Assembly (NCBI GenBank): GCA_964058805.1
Contig: CAXKVV010000238.1
Coordinates: 1 to 39,768 of the forward strand
Direction: 5' to 3'
DNA length: 39,768 nt
Source of the DNA: Schoenoplectus triqueter
Lineage: Eukaryota > Streptophyta > Magnoliopsida > Poales > Cyperaceae
Position 1 is the first letter of the stretch. Every line of letters starts with the position of its first letter. Under the pieces are notes generated by a model. The model worked only from the letters and a program-made list of their open reading frames with translations. It did not search any database and was not told the DNA's origin. The position numbers were made by a program, and so were the translations under genes. Shown here piece after piece: positions 21,601 to 34,179 of the stretch.

Positions 21601-24600
21601 AATAATTAACTGACATTACTCAGAATATACATATGATTTCTGCCTGAAATTATGTGTAGGAACGAGCCCAAAATGATTAAAAACGCAATAAACTTTTTGA
21701 ACGGCAGTATTTAATGCATACGGATAAAGTTTTGAGAAAAAATAGTGTCATAGAATGTTAATATTAAAGAGCTAATTGGACAAACTAATGAAAGATAATT
21801 AGGGTTATTTATATGAATTTGAACGAATTTTTAGTATTTATGGAGCCTGAAATGATGAAAAACTCAAATAACTTGTTTGAACAGCAGTTTTTAATGCATT
21901 CGAATTAAGTTTTATGTAAAATTAGTGTCCTAGAATTTTTATATTCAACATTTAATTATATTAGCATACGATTGATATTATTAGGAGTTTTTGTACGAAT
22001 TTGTACGAAATTATGAGTAGTTACAAAGCCAAAAATGTCGAAAAACTCGAACAACCTTTTTAAACAGCTTTTAATGCATCATATTTAAGTTTTGTGCATA
22101 ATTAGCGTCGTAAAATATTTGTATCGAACTGTTAATTGAAAAATCTTAAAAGAGACTTAGTTACGAGTATTTATATTAAATTGCACGAATTTATGTGTAT
22201 TTATGAGGTAAAAAATGATGAAAAACTCAAACACTTATTTAACAGCAGTTTTTAATGCATCCGAATTAAGTTTTTTTGTCCAAAATTAGTGTCATACAAT
22301 GTTCATGTTGAACATTTAATTATAAAAATATATAATAGATAATATTAGTGGCATTCATATTAATCTGTACCAATTTATGTACGGTTATGAGGACAAATAT
22401 GATTAAAAATTCAAGCACTATTTTTCACCAACAATTATTAATTCTTTTGAGTTAAGTTTAGTTCGAAAATACTTTGCAGAATATTCATATTGAGGGTTTA
22501 ATCACGAAAATAGTTTGTAGACATTATTAGGAGCATTTGTTCAACTTTGCATGAAATTATGTGTTGACGTGGGGCCAAAATGACTAGAAAATAAAACAAT
22601 AAGTTCAAACAGCAGTTTTTAATGTATCCAAATTAAGTTTCTGCAAAATTTGTGTCGTAGATTTTTTCATATAGTAGTTAATTGACATGAATTTGTGTCG
22701 TAGAATTTATATTAATTGACATGAATTTACGTATAGTTATAATGATGAAAAACCCAAACAACTTATTTTAAAAAATAGTTTTTAACGCATCTGAGTTGAG
22801 TTATGTGCGAAAGTATTATTTAGAAATGAGGACATAAAAATTATTAGCAGTATCCGTATGGCATTTACTAAATTATGTGTAGAAATGAGGACAAAATGAT
22901 TAAAAACACCAACTGGTCGTTTAAACAAGAGTTTTTAATGTATCCGAATGATGGTTTGAGTAAAATTAGTGTCGTGGAATGTTAGTATTGAAGTGTTAAG
23001 TGAAAAATCATATACTAGACATAAGTAGGAGTATTTATATTAATTTTCTGGAATTTATGGTATGCTACGAGACCAAAATAATGAAAAACTCAAACAACTT
23101 TTTTAAATGGCAGTTTTTAATGCATACAAATTTAGTTTTGTGCAAATTAGTGTCGTAGAATCTTCATATTGAATATTTAGTTCTAAAAACATATAATATA
23201 CAATATTATGGATATTCATATGAATTTGCTCCAAGTTATGTATAGTTATGATGCCAAAAAAGATTAAAAACTCAAACACCTTGTTGAGATGACAGTTTTT
23301 AATGCATCCGAGTTAAGTTATGTGTGAAAGTACTATCGTAGAATATTTATATTTAAGAGTCAATCATAAAAACAGTTAATAGACATTATTAGAAGTATAC
23401 GTATGACTTTGCAGGATATTATGTGTTGAAACAAGACCACAATTTTAAAAATGCAAACAACTTGTTTATAGAGCAGTTTTTTAACACATCTGGTTGATGT
23501 TTTTGAGCAAAATTAGTGTCGTAGAATTTTAATATTGAAGCTCTGATTGCAAATTCTTGTACTAGACATAATTAGGAGCATTGATATTAATTTTCACAAA
23601 TTTATGAGTAGTTACGACGCCAAAAATGATGAAAAACTAAAACAACTTATTTTTAGTGCACCCGAATAAAGTTTTGTGCAAAATTAATATCATAGGATCT
23701 TCATATTGAACATTTAGTTATAAAAATATAAAACATAAAATATAAGAGGCATTCGTATGAATTTGCATCAATTTATGTGCAGTTATGTTGCCAAAAATGA
23801 TTAAAAACTCATACAGTCTGTTTAAATAATAGAAATTGATGCTTTTAAGTTTAGCCGAAAATACAGTCATAGAATATTAAATTGAAGAGCTAGTCATAAA
23901 AATAATTAACTGACATTACTCAGAATATACATATGATTTCTGCCTGAAATTATGTGTAGGAACGAGCCCAAAATGATTAAAAACGCAATAAACTTTTTGA
24001 ACGGCAGTATTTAATGCATACGGATAAAGTTTTGAGAAAAAATAGTGTCATAGAATGTTAATATTAAAGAGCTAATTGGACAAACTAATGAAAGATAATT
24101 AGGGTTATTTATATGAATTTGAACGAATTTTTAGTATTTATGGAGCCTGAAATGATGAAAAACTCAAATAACTTGTTTGAACAGCAGTTTTTAATGCATT
24201 CGAATTAAGTTTTATGTAAAATTAGTGTCCTAGAATTTTTATATTCAACATTTAATTATATTAGCATACGATTGATATTATTAGGAGTTTTTGTACGAAT
24301 TTGTACGAAATTATGAGTAGTTACAAAGCCAAAAATGTCGAAAAACTCGAACAACCTTTTTAAACAGCTTTTAATGCATCATATTTAAGTTTTGTGCATA
24401 ATTAGCGTCGTAAAATATTTGTATCGAACTGTTAATTGAAAAATCTTAAAAGAGACTTAGTTACGAGTATTTATATTAAATTGCACGAATTTATGTGTAT
24501 TTATGAGGTAAAAAATGATGAAAAACTCAAACACTTATTTAACAGCAGTTTTTAATGCATCCGAATTAAGTTTTTTTGTCCAAAATTAGTGTCATACAAT

Positions 24601-26042
24601 GTTCATGTTGAACATTTAATTATAAAAATATATAATAGATAATATTAGTGGCATTCATATTAATCTGTACCAATTTATGTACGGTTATGAGGACAAATAT
24701 GATTAAAAATTCAAGCACTATTTTTCACCAACAATTATTAATTCTTTTGAGTTAAGTTTAGTTCGAAAATACTTTGCAGAATATTCATATTGAGGGTTTA
24801 ATCACGAAAATAGTTTGTAGACATTATTAGGAGCATTTGTTCAACTTTGCATGAAATTATGTGTTGACGTGGGGCCAAAATGACTAGAAAATAAAACAAT
24901 AAGTTCAAACAGCAGTTTTTAATGTATCCAAATTAAGTTTCTGCAAAATTTGTGTCGTAGATTTTTTCATATAGTAGTTAATTGACATGAATTTGTGTCG
25001 TAGAATTTATATTAATTGACATGAATTTACGTATAGTTATAATGATGAAAAACCCAAACAACTTATTTTAAAAAATAGTTTTTAACGCATCTGAGTTGAG
25101 TTATGTGCGAAAGTATTATTTAGAAATGAGGACATAAAAATTATTAGCAGTATCCGTATGGCATTTACTAAATTATGTGTAGAAATGAGGACAAAATGAT
25201 TAAAAACACCAACTGGTCGTTTAAACAAGAGTTTTTAATGTATCCGAATGATGGTTTGAGTAAAATTAGTGTCGTGGAATGTTAGTATTGAAGTGTTAAG
25301 TGAAAAATCATATACTAGACATAAGTAGGAGTATTTATATTAATTTTCTGGAATTTATGGTATGCTACGAGACCAAAATAATGAAAAACTCAAACAACTT
25401 TTTTAAATGGCAGTTTTTAATGCATACAAATTTAGTTTTGTGCAAATTAGTGTCGTAGAATCTTCATATTGAATATTTAGTTCTAAAAACATATAATATA
25501 CAATATTATGGATATTCATATGAATTTGCTCCAAGTTATGTATAGTTATGATGCCAAAAAAGATTAAAAACTCAAACACCTTGTTGAGATGACAGTTTTT
25601 AATGCATCCGAGTTAAGTTATGTGTGAAAGTACTATCGTAGAATATTTATATTTAAGAGTCAATCATAAAAACAGTTAATAGACATTATTAGAAGTATAC
25701 GTATGACTTTGCAGGATATTATGTGTTGAAACAAGACCACAATTTTAAAAATGCAAACAACTTGTTTATAGAGCAGTTTTTTAACACATCTGGTTGATGT
25801 TTTTGAGCAAAATTAGTGTCGTAGAATTTTAATATTGAAGCTCTGATTGCAAATTATTGTACTAGGCATAATTAGGAGCATTGATATTAATTTTCACAAA
25901 TTTATGAGTAGTTACGACGCCAAAAATGATGAAAAACTAAAACATCTTATTTTTAGTGCACTCGAATAAAGTTTTGTGCAAAATTAATATCATAGGATCT
26001 TCGTATTGAACATTTAGTTATAAAAATATAAAATATAAAATA
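12624..26042. repeat. Higher-order satellite array: 2301-bp, 13-monomer unit x 5.8
   Basis: The landmark GCCTGAAATGATG starts at 12641, 14942, 17243, 19544, 21845 and 24145, giving periods of 2301, 2301, 2301, 2301 and 2300 bp. Units are 12624-14924, 14925-17225, 17226-19526, 19527-21827, 21828-24127, and a partial 24128-26042. Each holds 13 monomers averaging 177 bp, with anchor motifs in unit 1 near 12641, 12822, 13004, 13190, 13370, 13538, 13684, 13868, 14050, 14233, 14416, 14587 and 14764. Copies are almost identical by eye. Differences include A/C at 14347 versus 16648, C-to-T in copy 3 near 19318, two changes in copy 4 near 19863 and 19909, and a one-T deletion shared by copies 5 and 6. 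Within a unit, monomers differ substantially. Recent amplification by unequal exchange or rolling-circle reinsertion is the usual explanation. Confidence 0.96.
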
Positions 26043-29000
26043 TCATAGGATCTTCATGAAATTATGTGTTGAAACAAAGCCAAAATTACTAGAAAATCAA
26101 ATAACTTGTTCAAATAGCAGTTTTTAATGCATCCGAATTATATTTTGTGCAAATTTAATTTCATAGAATTTTTTTCATATTGGAAATTTACTTATAAAAA
26201 CATATAATAGATTGCATTAGGTGAATACACATGAATTTGCACAAATTGATGTGTAGTTGTGAGGTCAAAAATATGTGAGATAATATATTTTAATGCATCT
26301 GAGTTAAAATATGTGAGAAAATACTATCGTAGAATATTTACATTAAAGACTTAATCAACAAAAGAGTTAATAGAAATTATTAGAAGTATCTGTATGACTT
26401 TACACAAAATTATGTGTAGAAACGAGGTCAAAATGATTAGAAAAGTAGACAACTTTTATAAACAACGATTTTTAATACATCTGGATGAAGTTTTGAGTAA
26501 AATTAGTTTCGTAGGATATTAATATTGAAGTGTAAATTAAAAAATCTTATACTAGACATAATTGGGAGTACTTGTATTAATTTGTATGAATTTATGTGTT
26601 GTTACAAGCCAAAAATGATTAAAAACTCAAACAACTTATTTAAAAGGTATTTTTAATGCATCCGGATTTAATTTTATGCAAATTAGTATCTTAGAATCTT
26701 CATATTAAATATTTAATTATAAAAGTATATACTAGATAATATTTTGGATATTTATATGAATTTGCACCAATTTATGTGTAGTTATGAGATGAAAAATTAT
26801 TAAAATCTAAACTAACCATTTTAAACAAAAGTGATTAATGCTTTTGAGTTTAGTCTGAAAATACTATTGTAAAATATTCACATTCAAAAGTTAATTATAA
26901 AAATACTTACTAGAGATTATTATGTATATCCGTAGAACTTTGCACGAAATTATGTGCGGAAACGAAGTCAAAATGATTAAAAACACATACACGTAGTTTA
27001 ACACAATAGCTTTTAATGCATCAAGATGGTGTTCTATGCTAAATTAGTATCATATAATGCTCATAATTAATAGTTCATTAAACAAACTAATAATAGACAT
27101 AATTAGAAGTATTTATATGCATTTTCCAGAATTTGGAGTACTTATGGGGCCAAAAATGATGAAAAATTCGAATAACTTCACTTAAGAGTAGTTTTTAATG
27201 CATTCGAATTAAATTTTAGGCAAAATTAGTATTGCGAAATCTTCAAATTGAATATTTACTTATTAAAATATATTATAGATAATATTAGGGGTATCTATAT
27301 AAATTGCACAAATTGATATGCAGTGATGAGGCCAGAAATGATTAAAAACTCAAACAACTTGTTGACGATAATTTTTAATGCATCCGAGTTAAGTTATGTG
27401 CGAAATTACTATCGTAGAATATTAACATTGAAGAGTTAATCATAAAAACAATTAATAGATATTAATAAGAGTATTTGTACGACTTTGCACATAATTATTT
27501 GTCAAAACGAGACCAAAATGATTATAAATGCAAACAACTTGTCTACCGACAGTTTTTGATGCATCCGGATGATGTTTTGAGTAAAATTAGAGTCATAAAA
27601 TGTTAATATTGAGGTCTGAATTATAAAATCCTATACTAGACCTAAAAAAATGATGAAAACCTCAAATAACTTATTTAAACATTAGTTTTAATGCATCTGA
27701 ATTAAGTTTTATGTAAAATTAGTATCGTTAAATCTTCATATTGTATATTTAATTCTATCAATATATAATAAACAATAGTATGTGTACTCATATGAATTTG
27801 CACCAATTTATGTGCAGTTTTGAGGCAAAAAATGATTAAAAACTCAGCAAATCTGTTTGAACAATAGTAACTGTTTTTGAATTTGGGGTGAAAATACTAT
27901 TGTAAAATATTCACATTGAAGAGTTAATTTTCAAAGTAGTTAGTAGAAATTATTAGGTGTATTGGTACGACTTTGCATGAAATTATGTATAGAAATGAGG
28001 CCAAAATCATTAAAAATGTACATAACTTGTTTAAATAGCAGCTTTTAATGTATCCGGATGATGTTTTGGCCAAAATTTTTGTCGTAAAAAATTCATATTA
28101 AATAGTTAATGGAAAAAATAATAATATTCATAGTTAGAAGTATTTATGTGAATTTGCACGAATTTTGAGTACTTATGGAGCCAAAAAATGATAAAAAACT
28201 CAAATGACTTATTTAAATAATAATTTTTAATGCATCGAAATAGAATTTTCATATTGGACATTTACTTATAAATACATATAATAGGAAATATTATGAGTAT
28301 CTATATGAATTTACTCAAATTTATGTGCAGTTATGGGGTAAAAAAATGAATAAAAACCCAAATAACTTGTTGTGATGATAGTTTTTAATGTATCTGGGTT
28401 AAGTTAAGTTAAGTGTGAAAGTATCATCCTAGATTATTCACATTGAAGAGTTAATCGTAAAAATAGTTTGTGGACATTATTAGGAGTATCTGTACGACTT
28501 TGCATGAAATTATGTGTAGAATTAAGGCCAAAATAATTAAAAACATAAAAAACTTGTTTAAACAATAATTTTTAATACATCCGGGAAGTTTTGGGGCAAT
28601 ATTAGTGCCTTATAATGATCATATTGAAGCAATAATTGGAAATATTTTCCAGTAGACATAGTTGGAAATATTTATATTTTTTGCATGAATTTATGTGTAG
28701 TTAAGAGGGCAAAAATGATGAAAAACTCAAATAACGTATTTAAACAGAAATTTTTGATACATCCGAATTAAGTTTTATATAAAATTAGTATTGTAGGATC
28801 TTCATATTGAGAATCTAATTATAAAAACATATAATAGACAATATTAAGGGTATTCATATGAATTTGTACAAAATCATGTGCAGTTATAGGGCTAAAATGG
28901 TTAAAAACTCAAATAACTTGTGTAACCAACTGTAATTAATGCTTTTGAGACAAATTTAGTATGAAAATACTATCATAGAATATTCATATTGAAGATTGAA

Positions 29001-31757
29001 TCATAAAAATAGTTAATAGACATTATTAGGTCTATCCATATGACTTTGCTCGAAATTATTTGCTGAAATGAGTCCAAAATGATTAAAAATAGAAACAACT
29101 TATTTCAACGGCAGTTTGTAAAGCTTCTGGATGAAGTTTTTAGCAAAATTAGTGTCGTAGAATGTTCATATTAAATAGTTAACTGAACAAACTAATAATA
29201 GACATAATTAGGGGTATTTATATGAATTTTCTTGAATTTGAGTACTTACAGAGTCAAAAATGATGAAAAATTCAAATAACTTATTTAAACTGCAGTTTTT
29301 TAATGCATCTGAATTAAGTTTTATGCAAAATTAGTGTCGTAGAATTTTTATATTAGACATTTACTAATAAAAATATATAATAGACAATATTACGAGCATC
29401 TATATGAATTTTCATAAATTTATGTGCAGTTATGAGACCAGATATTATTATAAAATCAAATAACTTGTTGAAACAATAGTTTTTAATGCATCTTAGTTAA
29501 GTTATGCGCGATAGTGGTATCGTAGAATATTCACATTGAAGAGTTAATCATAAAATTATGTACGGAAATGAAGTAAAAATGATTAATAACGCATGCAACT
29601 AGTTTAACACAGATGTTTTTATTGCATCAAGATATAGTTTTGAGCTAAATTGGTGTTATAGAATGCTCATATTTAGTAGTTAATTGAAAAATCTAGTAAA
29701 ATCCATAATTAAGAGTATTTATATGAATTTACATGAATTTGGAGTACTAATGGGGCCAAAAATGATAAAAATTCAAATAACTTGATTAAGCGGTAATTTT
29801 TAATCCATCCGAATTAATTTTTGTACAAAATTAGTGTCGTAAAATTTTTATATTAAATATTTACTTATAAAGATATATAATATGCAATATTTGGGTTATT
29901 CATATGAATTTCCACCAATTGATGTGCAGTTATGAAAATAATTAAAAACACAAATAACCCATTTAAACAACAATAATAAATGCTTTTGAGTTATGTTTTA
30001 TAAAAAAAATACTGTTGTAAAATTTTTATATTGAATATTTAGTCATAAAAATAGTAAATAGACATTATTAAAAGTATTCATATGATTTTGTATGAAATTA
30101 CGTATAAAAACGAGAACAAAATTATTAAAAACACAAACAACTTTGTTGTAGAGTGTTCAAATTAAAGTATTAATAAGTAAATCTTATAATAGAATAACTA
30201 AAAATATTTATATTACTTTCACAATTTATGGGTAGTTATGAGGTCAAAAATGCATAATAAACAATATTAGAAGTATTAATATGAATTTGCTTGAATTTAT
30301 TTTTAGTTATGAGTTCAAAAATGATTAAAAATACAAATAACTTGTTTAAACAACTATTTTTAATGCATCTGAGTTAAGATTTTTGCGAAAACTCTGTCAG
30401 AGAATCAAATTAAAGACTTAATCATAGAAACAGTTAATATACATTATTAGGAGTACTTGTATGAATTTGAATGAAATTATGTGTAATTATGAGGACAAAA
30501 ATGATGAACAACTCTAATAATTTATTCAAATAGAAGTTTGTAGTGTATCTTGATTAAATTGTATACAAAACTAGTGTTATAGAATGTTCATATTGAAGAG
30601 TCAATTAAATTTTTTTATAATAGATATAATTATGAGTATTTATATTAATTTACTTGAATTCATGTATTGCTATAATGATTAAAAACTCAAACAACTTATT
30701 TTAAAAAATAGTTTTTAATGCGAGTTGAGTTATGTGTGAAACTACTATTTAAAATATTCATATTCAAGAGTTAATTATTAAAACAGTTAATAAAAATTAC
30801 TAGCAGTATCCGTATGACTTTCACTAAATTATGTGTAGAAATGAGGACAAAATGATTAATATTGAAGTGCTGATTGCAAATTCTTGTACTAGACATTATT
30901 AAGAGTATTGATATTAATTTGCATGAATTTATGTGTAGTTATGAGGCCAAAAATAATATAAAACTAAAACAACTTATTTAAACAAATATTATTTTTAATG
31001 CGCCCGAATTAAGTTTTGTTCAAAATTAATATCGTAGGATCTTCATATTGAATATTTAGTTATACAAATATATAATATAAAATAAGAGATATTTGTATGA
31101 ATTTACATCAATTTATGTGCAGTTATGTTACAAAAAATGATTAAAAACTCATAGAACTTGTTTAAACAATAGTAATCGATGCTTTTAAGTTTAGCCGAAA
31201 ATACAGTCATAAAATAGTAAATAGAAGAGATAATCTTAAAAACAATTAATTGATATTATTAGGAGTATACATACAATTTCTGCACGAAATTATTTATAAG
31301 AACGAGCCCAAAATGATTAAAAATGCAATCCACTTGTTGAACAACAATATCTAATGCATCCGGATAAAGTTTTGTGCAAAATTAGTGTCGTAGAATGTTA
31401 ATATTAAAGAGATAATTGGACAAACTAATAATAAACATAATTAGGATTTTATTATATGAATTTGCATGAATTTTTACTATTTATGGAGCCTAAAATGATG
31501 AAATACTCAAATAACTTATTTAAACAATAATTTTTAATGCATTCGAATTAAGTTTTATGCAAAATTAGCGTCGTAGAATTTTTATATTGAATATTTAATT
31601 ATATTAACATGCAATTAATATTATTAGGGGTTTTCGTATAAATTTGTACGAAATTATGAGTAGTTATAAGACCAAAATATTGAAAAAAATCGAACAACCT
31701 TTTTTAAATAGTTTTTTAACGCATCTTCATACCTTTTTAAACAACTTTTAATGCATT
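26043..31757. repeat. Satellite block III, old diverged monomers
   Basis: Roughly 32 monomers of about 180 bp continue to 31757 with many substitutions and small indels and no kilobase-scale repetition among themselves. A-B-C order is largely kept. The stretch 30669-31750 resembles parts of the 2301-bp unit with an internal deletion (see findings). No genes are visible. Monomer quality falls near 31720, where two shortened pieces (CATACCTTTTTAAACAACTTTTAATGCAT-like, described here only by position) precede the MULE remnant. Confidence 0.88.
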
Positions 31758-31762
31758 GTCAT

Positions 31763-32140
31763 GTAGTTGAGTTGGACAAACAAGAGTGCACCTGTAGAGA
31801 GTGACAGTTAAATGGTCAACCATGTGTTCATGCCATTGCATTTATTTGCTCAATTAGACAAGCCCGTCTGGAGGATCATGTGCATGAGTTCTATTCAATT
31901 GATAGATTTTAAGCTGCATACGTGAGAATAATCAGATCCATGATCAACAAATCACAATGGGCAAATATGATATAGGGTTCATGGTTCACCCCCTTATTAT
32001 GAAGAGACCAGTTGGAAGGCATAAAAAGAATCGTATCCCTAGTGTTTTTAGAGTTAACATAAAAAAACAACAATGCAAGAGATGAAAATAATTTGGTCAT
32101 CAACAAAGAATATGCAAAGAACCACAACCCAAGATGATTC
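31763..32140 (+). pseudogene. Degenerate MULE transposase tail (SWIM finger plus zinc knuckle)
   Basis: Read from 31766, the sequence encodes VELDKQECTCRE, a stop, QLNGQPCVHAIAF and, after further residues, VHEFYSIDRF. This is the C-x-C...C-x-H SWIM zinc finger of plant MuDR-type (MULE) transposases, with the cysteines at 31787, 31793 and 31823 and the histidine at 31829. A frame change near 31970 leads to GFMVHPLIMKRPVGRHKKNR, the usual motif after the SWIM domain. A CCHC zinc-knuckle-like end (CKR..FGHQQRICK) then appears with two stops. In-frame stops sit at 31802, 31913 and in the knuckle. The catalytic DDE domain is absent. The fragment abuts satellite directly on its left and shows no terminal inverted repeats, so it is a dead remnant. 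Confidence 0.85.
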
Positions 32141-32179
32141 AAATCCAAGAACTGACATAAATAAAAGGTATTTTATAAC

Positions 32180-32303
32180 TATAGGGTTCGTTTGGCAAAT
32201 CAAGGAATAACATTGGAAGGGTGGTAATTTTGGAAGAGTGATAGAATAATATATTTTTGGAAGAGTGGTAGAAGAGTAGTATTCTTGACTAATCGGAAGA
32301 GCA
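32180..32303. other. Possible DNA-transposon end with short repeats
   Basis: TAGGGTTCGTTTGGCAA, beginning near 32181, resembles the GGG-x-CGTTTGG ends common in plant non-autonomous DNA transposons. It is followed by three degenerate TTGGAAGAGTGGTA repeats (32210-32275). I cannot find a matching right end, so this is either a half element or a chance similarity. Confidence 0.3.
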
Positions 32304-32808
32304 AAAATAATAAATAATGATCATAATCCATAATCAAAATCACAATAAATAATAATATTCATAGTTGTAATCATAATAATATAACAATATAATAATAAAT
32401 AATTATAATATAATTATAATTATAATATAATCATAGCTATAATAATAATATAATATAATATAATAATGATAATAATATAATAATAATATAATAATATAAT
32501 AATTATAAAATTATAATTATAATCATAATAATATAATATAATAATAAATAATCATAATCATAATAATATAATCATATTTATAATTATAATATAATAATAT
32601 AATACTAAATCATAATTATTATAATATAATAATAATAAATAATAATAAAATTAATTGTATAATAATAATATTAACAATGATGTTGATATAATAATAATAA
32701 AAAATTATAATAATATAATAATAATAAATAAATAATCATCATAGTATTAATATAATAATAAATCATAATCGTAATAATAATATAATAATAAATTATAATC
32801 ATAATATA
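32304..32808. repeat. AT-only microsatellite, (TAATAA)n-like
   Basis: About 500 bp of nearly pure A/T built from ATAATAATA, TAATAATAT and ATCATAATC pieces with few G or C. It lies between two transposon-like sequences. Length is likely to vary between individuals and may be unreliable in an assembly. Confidence 0.9.
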
Positions 32809-33190
32809 GAGTTTGGCTACGGTGATTCTATAAGCACTTCGGCCAAGTTCTTATGGCTCGAATTTTAAAATTCCGCGGTCGAAATTTTAATTTAAATAGC
32901 TCAAAAAATTCTTCACATCATAATCTTGTAAAGTATTATTTTTTATCATGTTTAGAGTTTGTTTACTATACTTAATGATTTTTAAAATATAGCAAAATTT
33001 GGTCTATAAAAATTGGCATTTTTAATTATTTTTAGAGTCATCTTTCAAAAATTATTAAGCATAGTAAACTAACTCCAAATTTGATGAAAATTGATAATCT
33101 ACAAGATTATGATATGAAAAATCTTTTAAGATATTTAAATTAAAATTTTGAGCACAACTTCTACAACTCAGAAATAGGTACAAGCACATC
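32809..33190. mobile_element. Foldback/MITE-like element with ~105-bp inverted arms
   Basis: The left arm (32882-32986) and right arm (33043-33149) are imperfect reverse complements around a 56-bp spacer. Shared blocks include AAATTTTAATTTAAAT at the outer end, CATAATCTTGTA in the middle and TTTACTATNCTTAAT at the inner end. Weaker similarity extends outward (AGTTCTTATGGCTCG versus AGAAGTTGTGCTC), so the element may run from GAGTTTGGCTACGG at 32809 to about 33190. No clear target duplication is seen. Confidence 0.6.
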
Positions 33191-33191
33191 T

Positions 33192-33241
33192 CAGTCGGTA
33201 CCGATGCTCCAAAACACAGTCGGTACCGATGCTCCAAAACC
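33192..33241. repeat. 25-bp tandem duplication with GGTACC core
   Basis: Two nearly perfect copies of CAGTCGGTACCGATGCTCC plus CAAAAC(A/C) start at 33192 and 33217. A decayed third may be AATTGGTACCAGTAC just after. Confidence 0.7.
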
Positions 33242-33477
33242 TAATTGGTACCAGTACTAATTGAAAACCCTAAAATTGAATGAATAGAAATATGTACTGA
33301 TTTATTAGTAGAACATTTGTAGTAGATTTTTCCTGGATTCAAAGTCGAATTGCTAACAAGTCTCACCAATTTCATCCCACGGTATGGGCACAGCTCGATT
33401 GGTAGCCACATACTCGGCTGGGTAGTGCTCGGTGAAGAATAATGCGCGGAGGAGTTACTCCTACTGTGGCAATGCAT
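33241..33477 (-). pseudogene. Degenerate GRF-type zinc-finger fragment
   Basis: The 78-residue minus-strand frame contains CPYRGMKLVRLVS followed by NPGKIYYKC (cysteine codons at 33390-33388 and 33315-33313). This matches the GRF zinc-finger pattern C-x2-C-G...S-x-T-x2-NPG-(K/R)-x-(Y/F)-x2-C. The second cysteine is replaced by arginine (CGT, one transition from TGT, at 33381-33379), so a zinc ligand is lost. A serine-rich leader precedes it, as in the short GRF proteins that are abundant in plant genomes, often near transposons. No promoter or further exon is visible, so I read it as a remnant. Confidence 0.5.
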
Positions 33478-34179
33478 TAGAAGGGTCGGGCAAAAGATTC
33501 CGTGAGGAGAAGAGTTAGGTGGATGATTCGATGAAGAACAATGCGTGAAATGGAAGTGACGAGGAAGAAGTGTCAGATAGAAGGGTGTGATAGAAGGTCC
33601 TATTTAGCAGATGGGAGAGATACCAAGGGTATAATAAAAAAATACAAAAATACATTACAAATTTTATATATTTTGTCATTTCTTAAAAATAAAAATACAT
33701 ATTTAGTGGTATAATGACAATTATAACAGTTTTAGAGTGGCATTAGAGCAAGTCTTAATTTCGGGGTGGTATTTTAATAAATTTAACGTTTCAGAGTGGC
33801 ATTTTGACAAATTTCCCAAAGAAGTACTATTTCGATATTTTTTGAATTCATTTTTATGCACGACTTATATCATAAAACATGAGTTTTTGCAGTGATTATA
33901 AGAAAAATATTCAAAATAACTTTGAGTATTTGGGTTATTTTATTTGTTGAAATAGGGCAACAAATGAAAACTCAAATAGACTAAAGAAAAAAATATTATT
34001 TTAATATAATTGTGTTAATATTTCTGCGTAATTCATATCATAAATGTTTAAGCACACAATAATTATAATATAAACTAATAAAAGATAACATTGAAAAACT
34101 TTCTATCTTTTGATGTTTTTATTTGTTGAAATGAAATATGAAATGATACAAAACTCGAATAAGGAATAGAAGCAATATC
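33478..34179. other. AT-rich intergenic DNA with short GAGTGGCAT repeats
   Basis: No gene seen. Near 33731, 33769 and 33789 lie three degenerate copies of TTT(A/C)(A/G)GAGTGGCATT or TTTCGGGGTGGTATTTT, ending in GACAAATTTCCC. The rest is A/T-rich without recognisable elements. Confidence 0.6.

Noticed and set aside
12624..26042. Regularly spaced repeats as a possible CRISPR-like array
   Set aside because: The repeat is a contiguous ~177-bp satellite monomer in a plant genome with no unique spacers.
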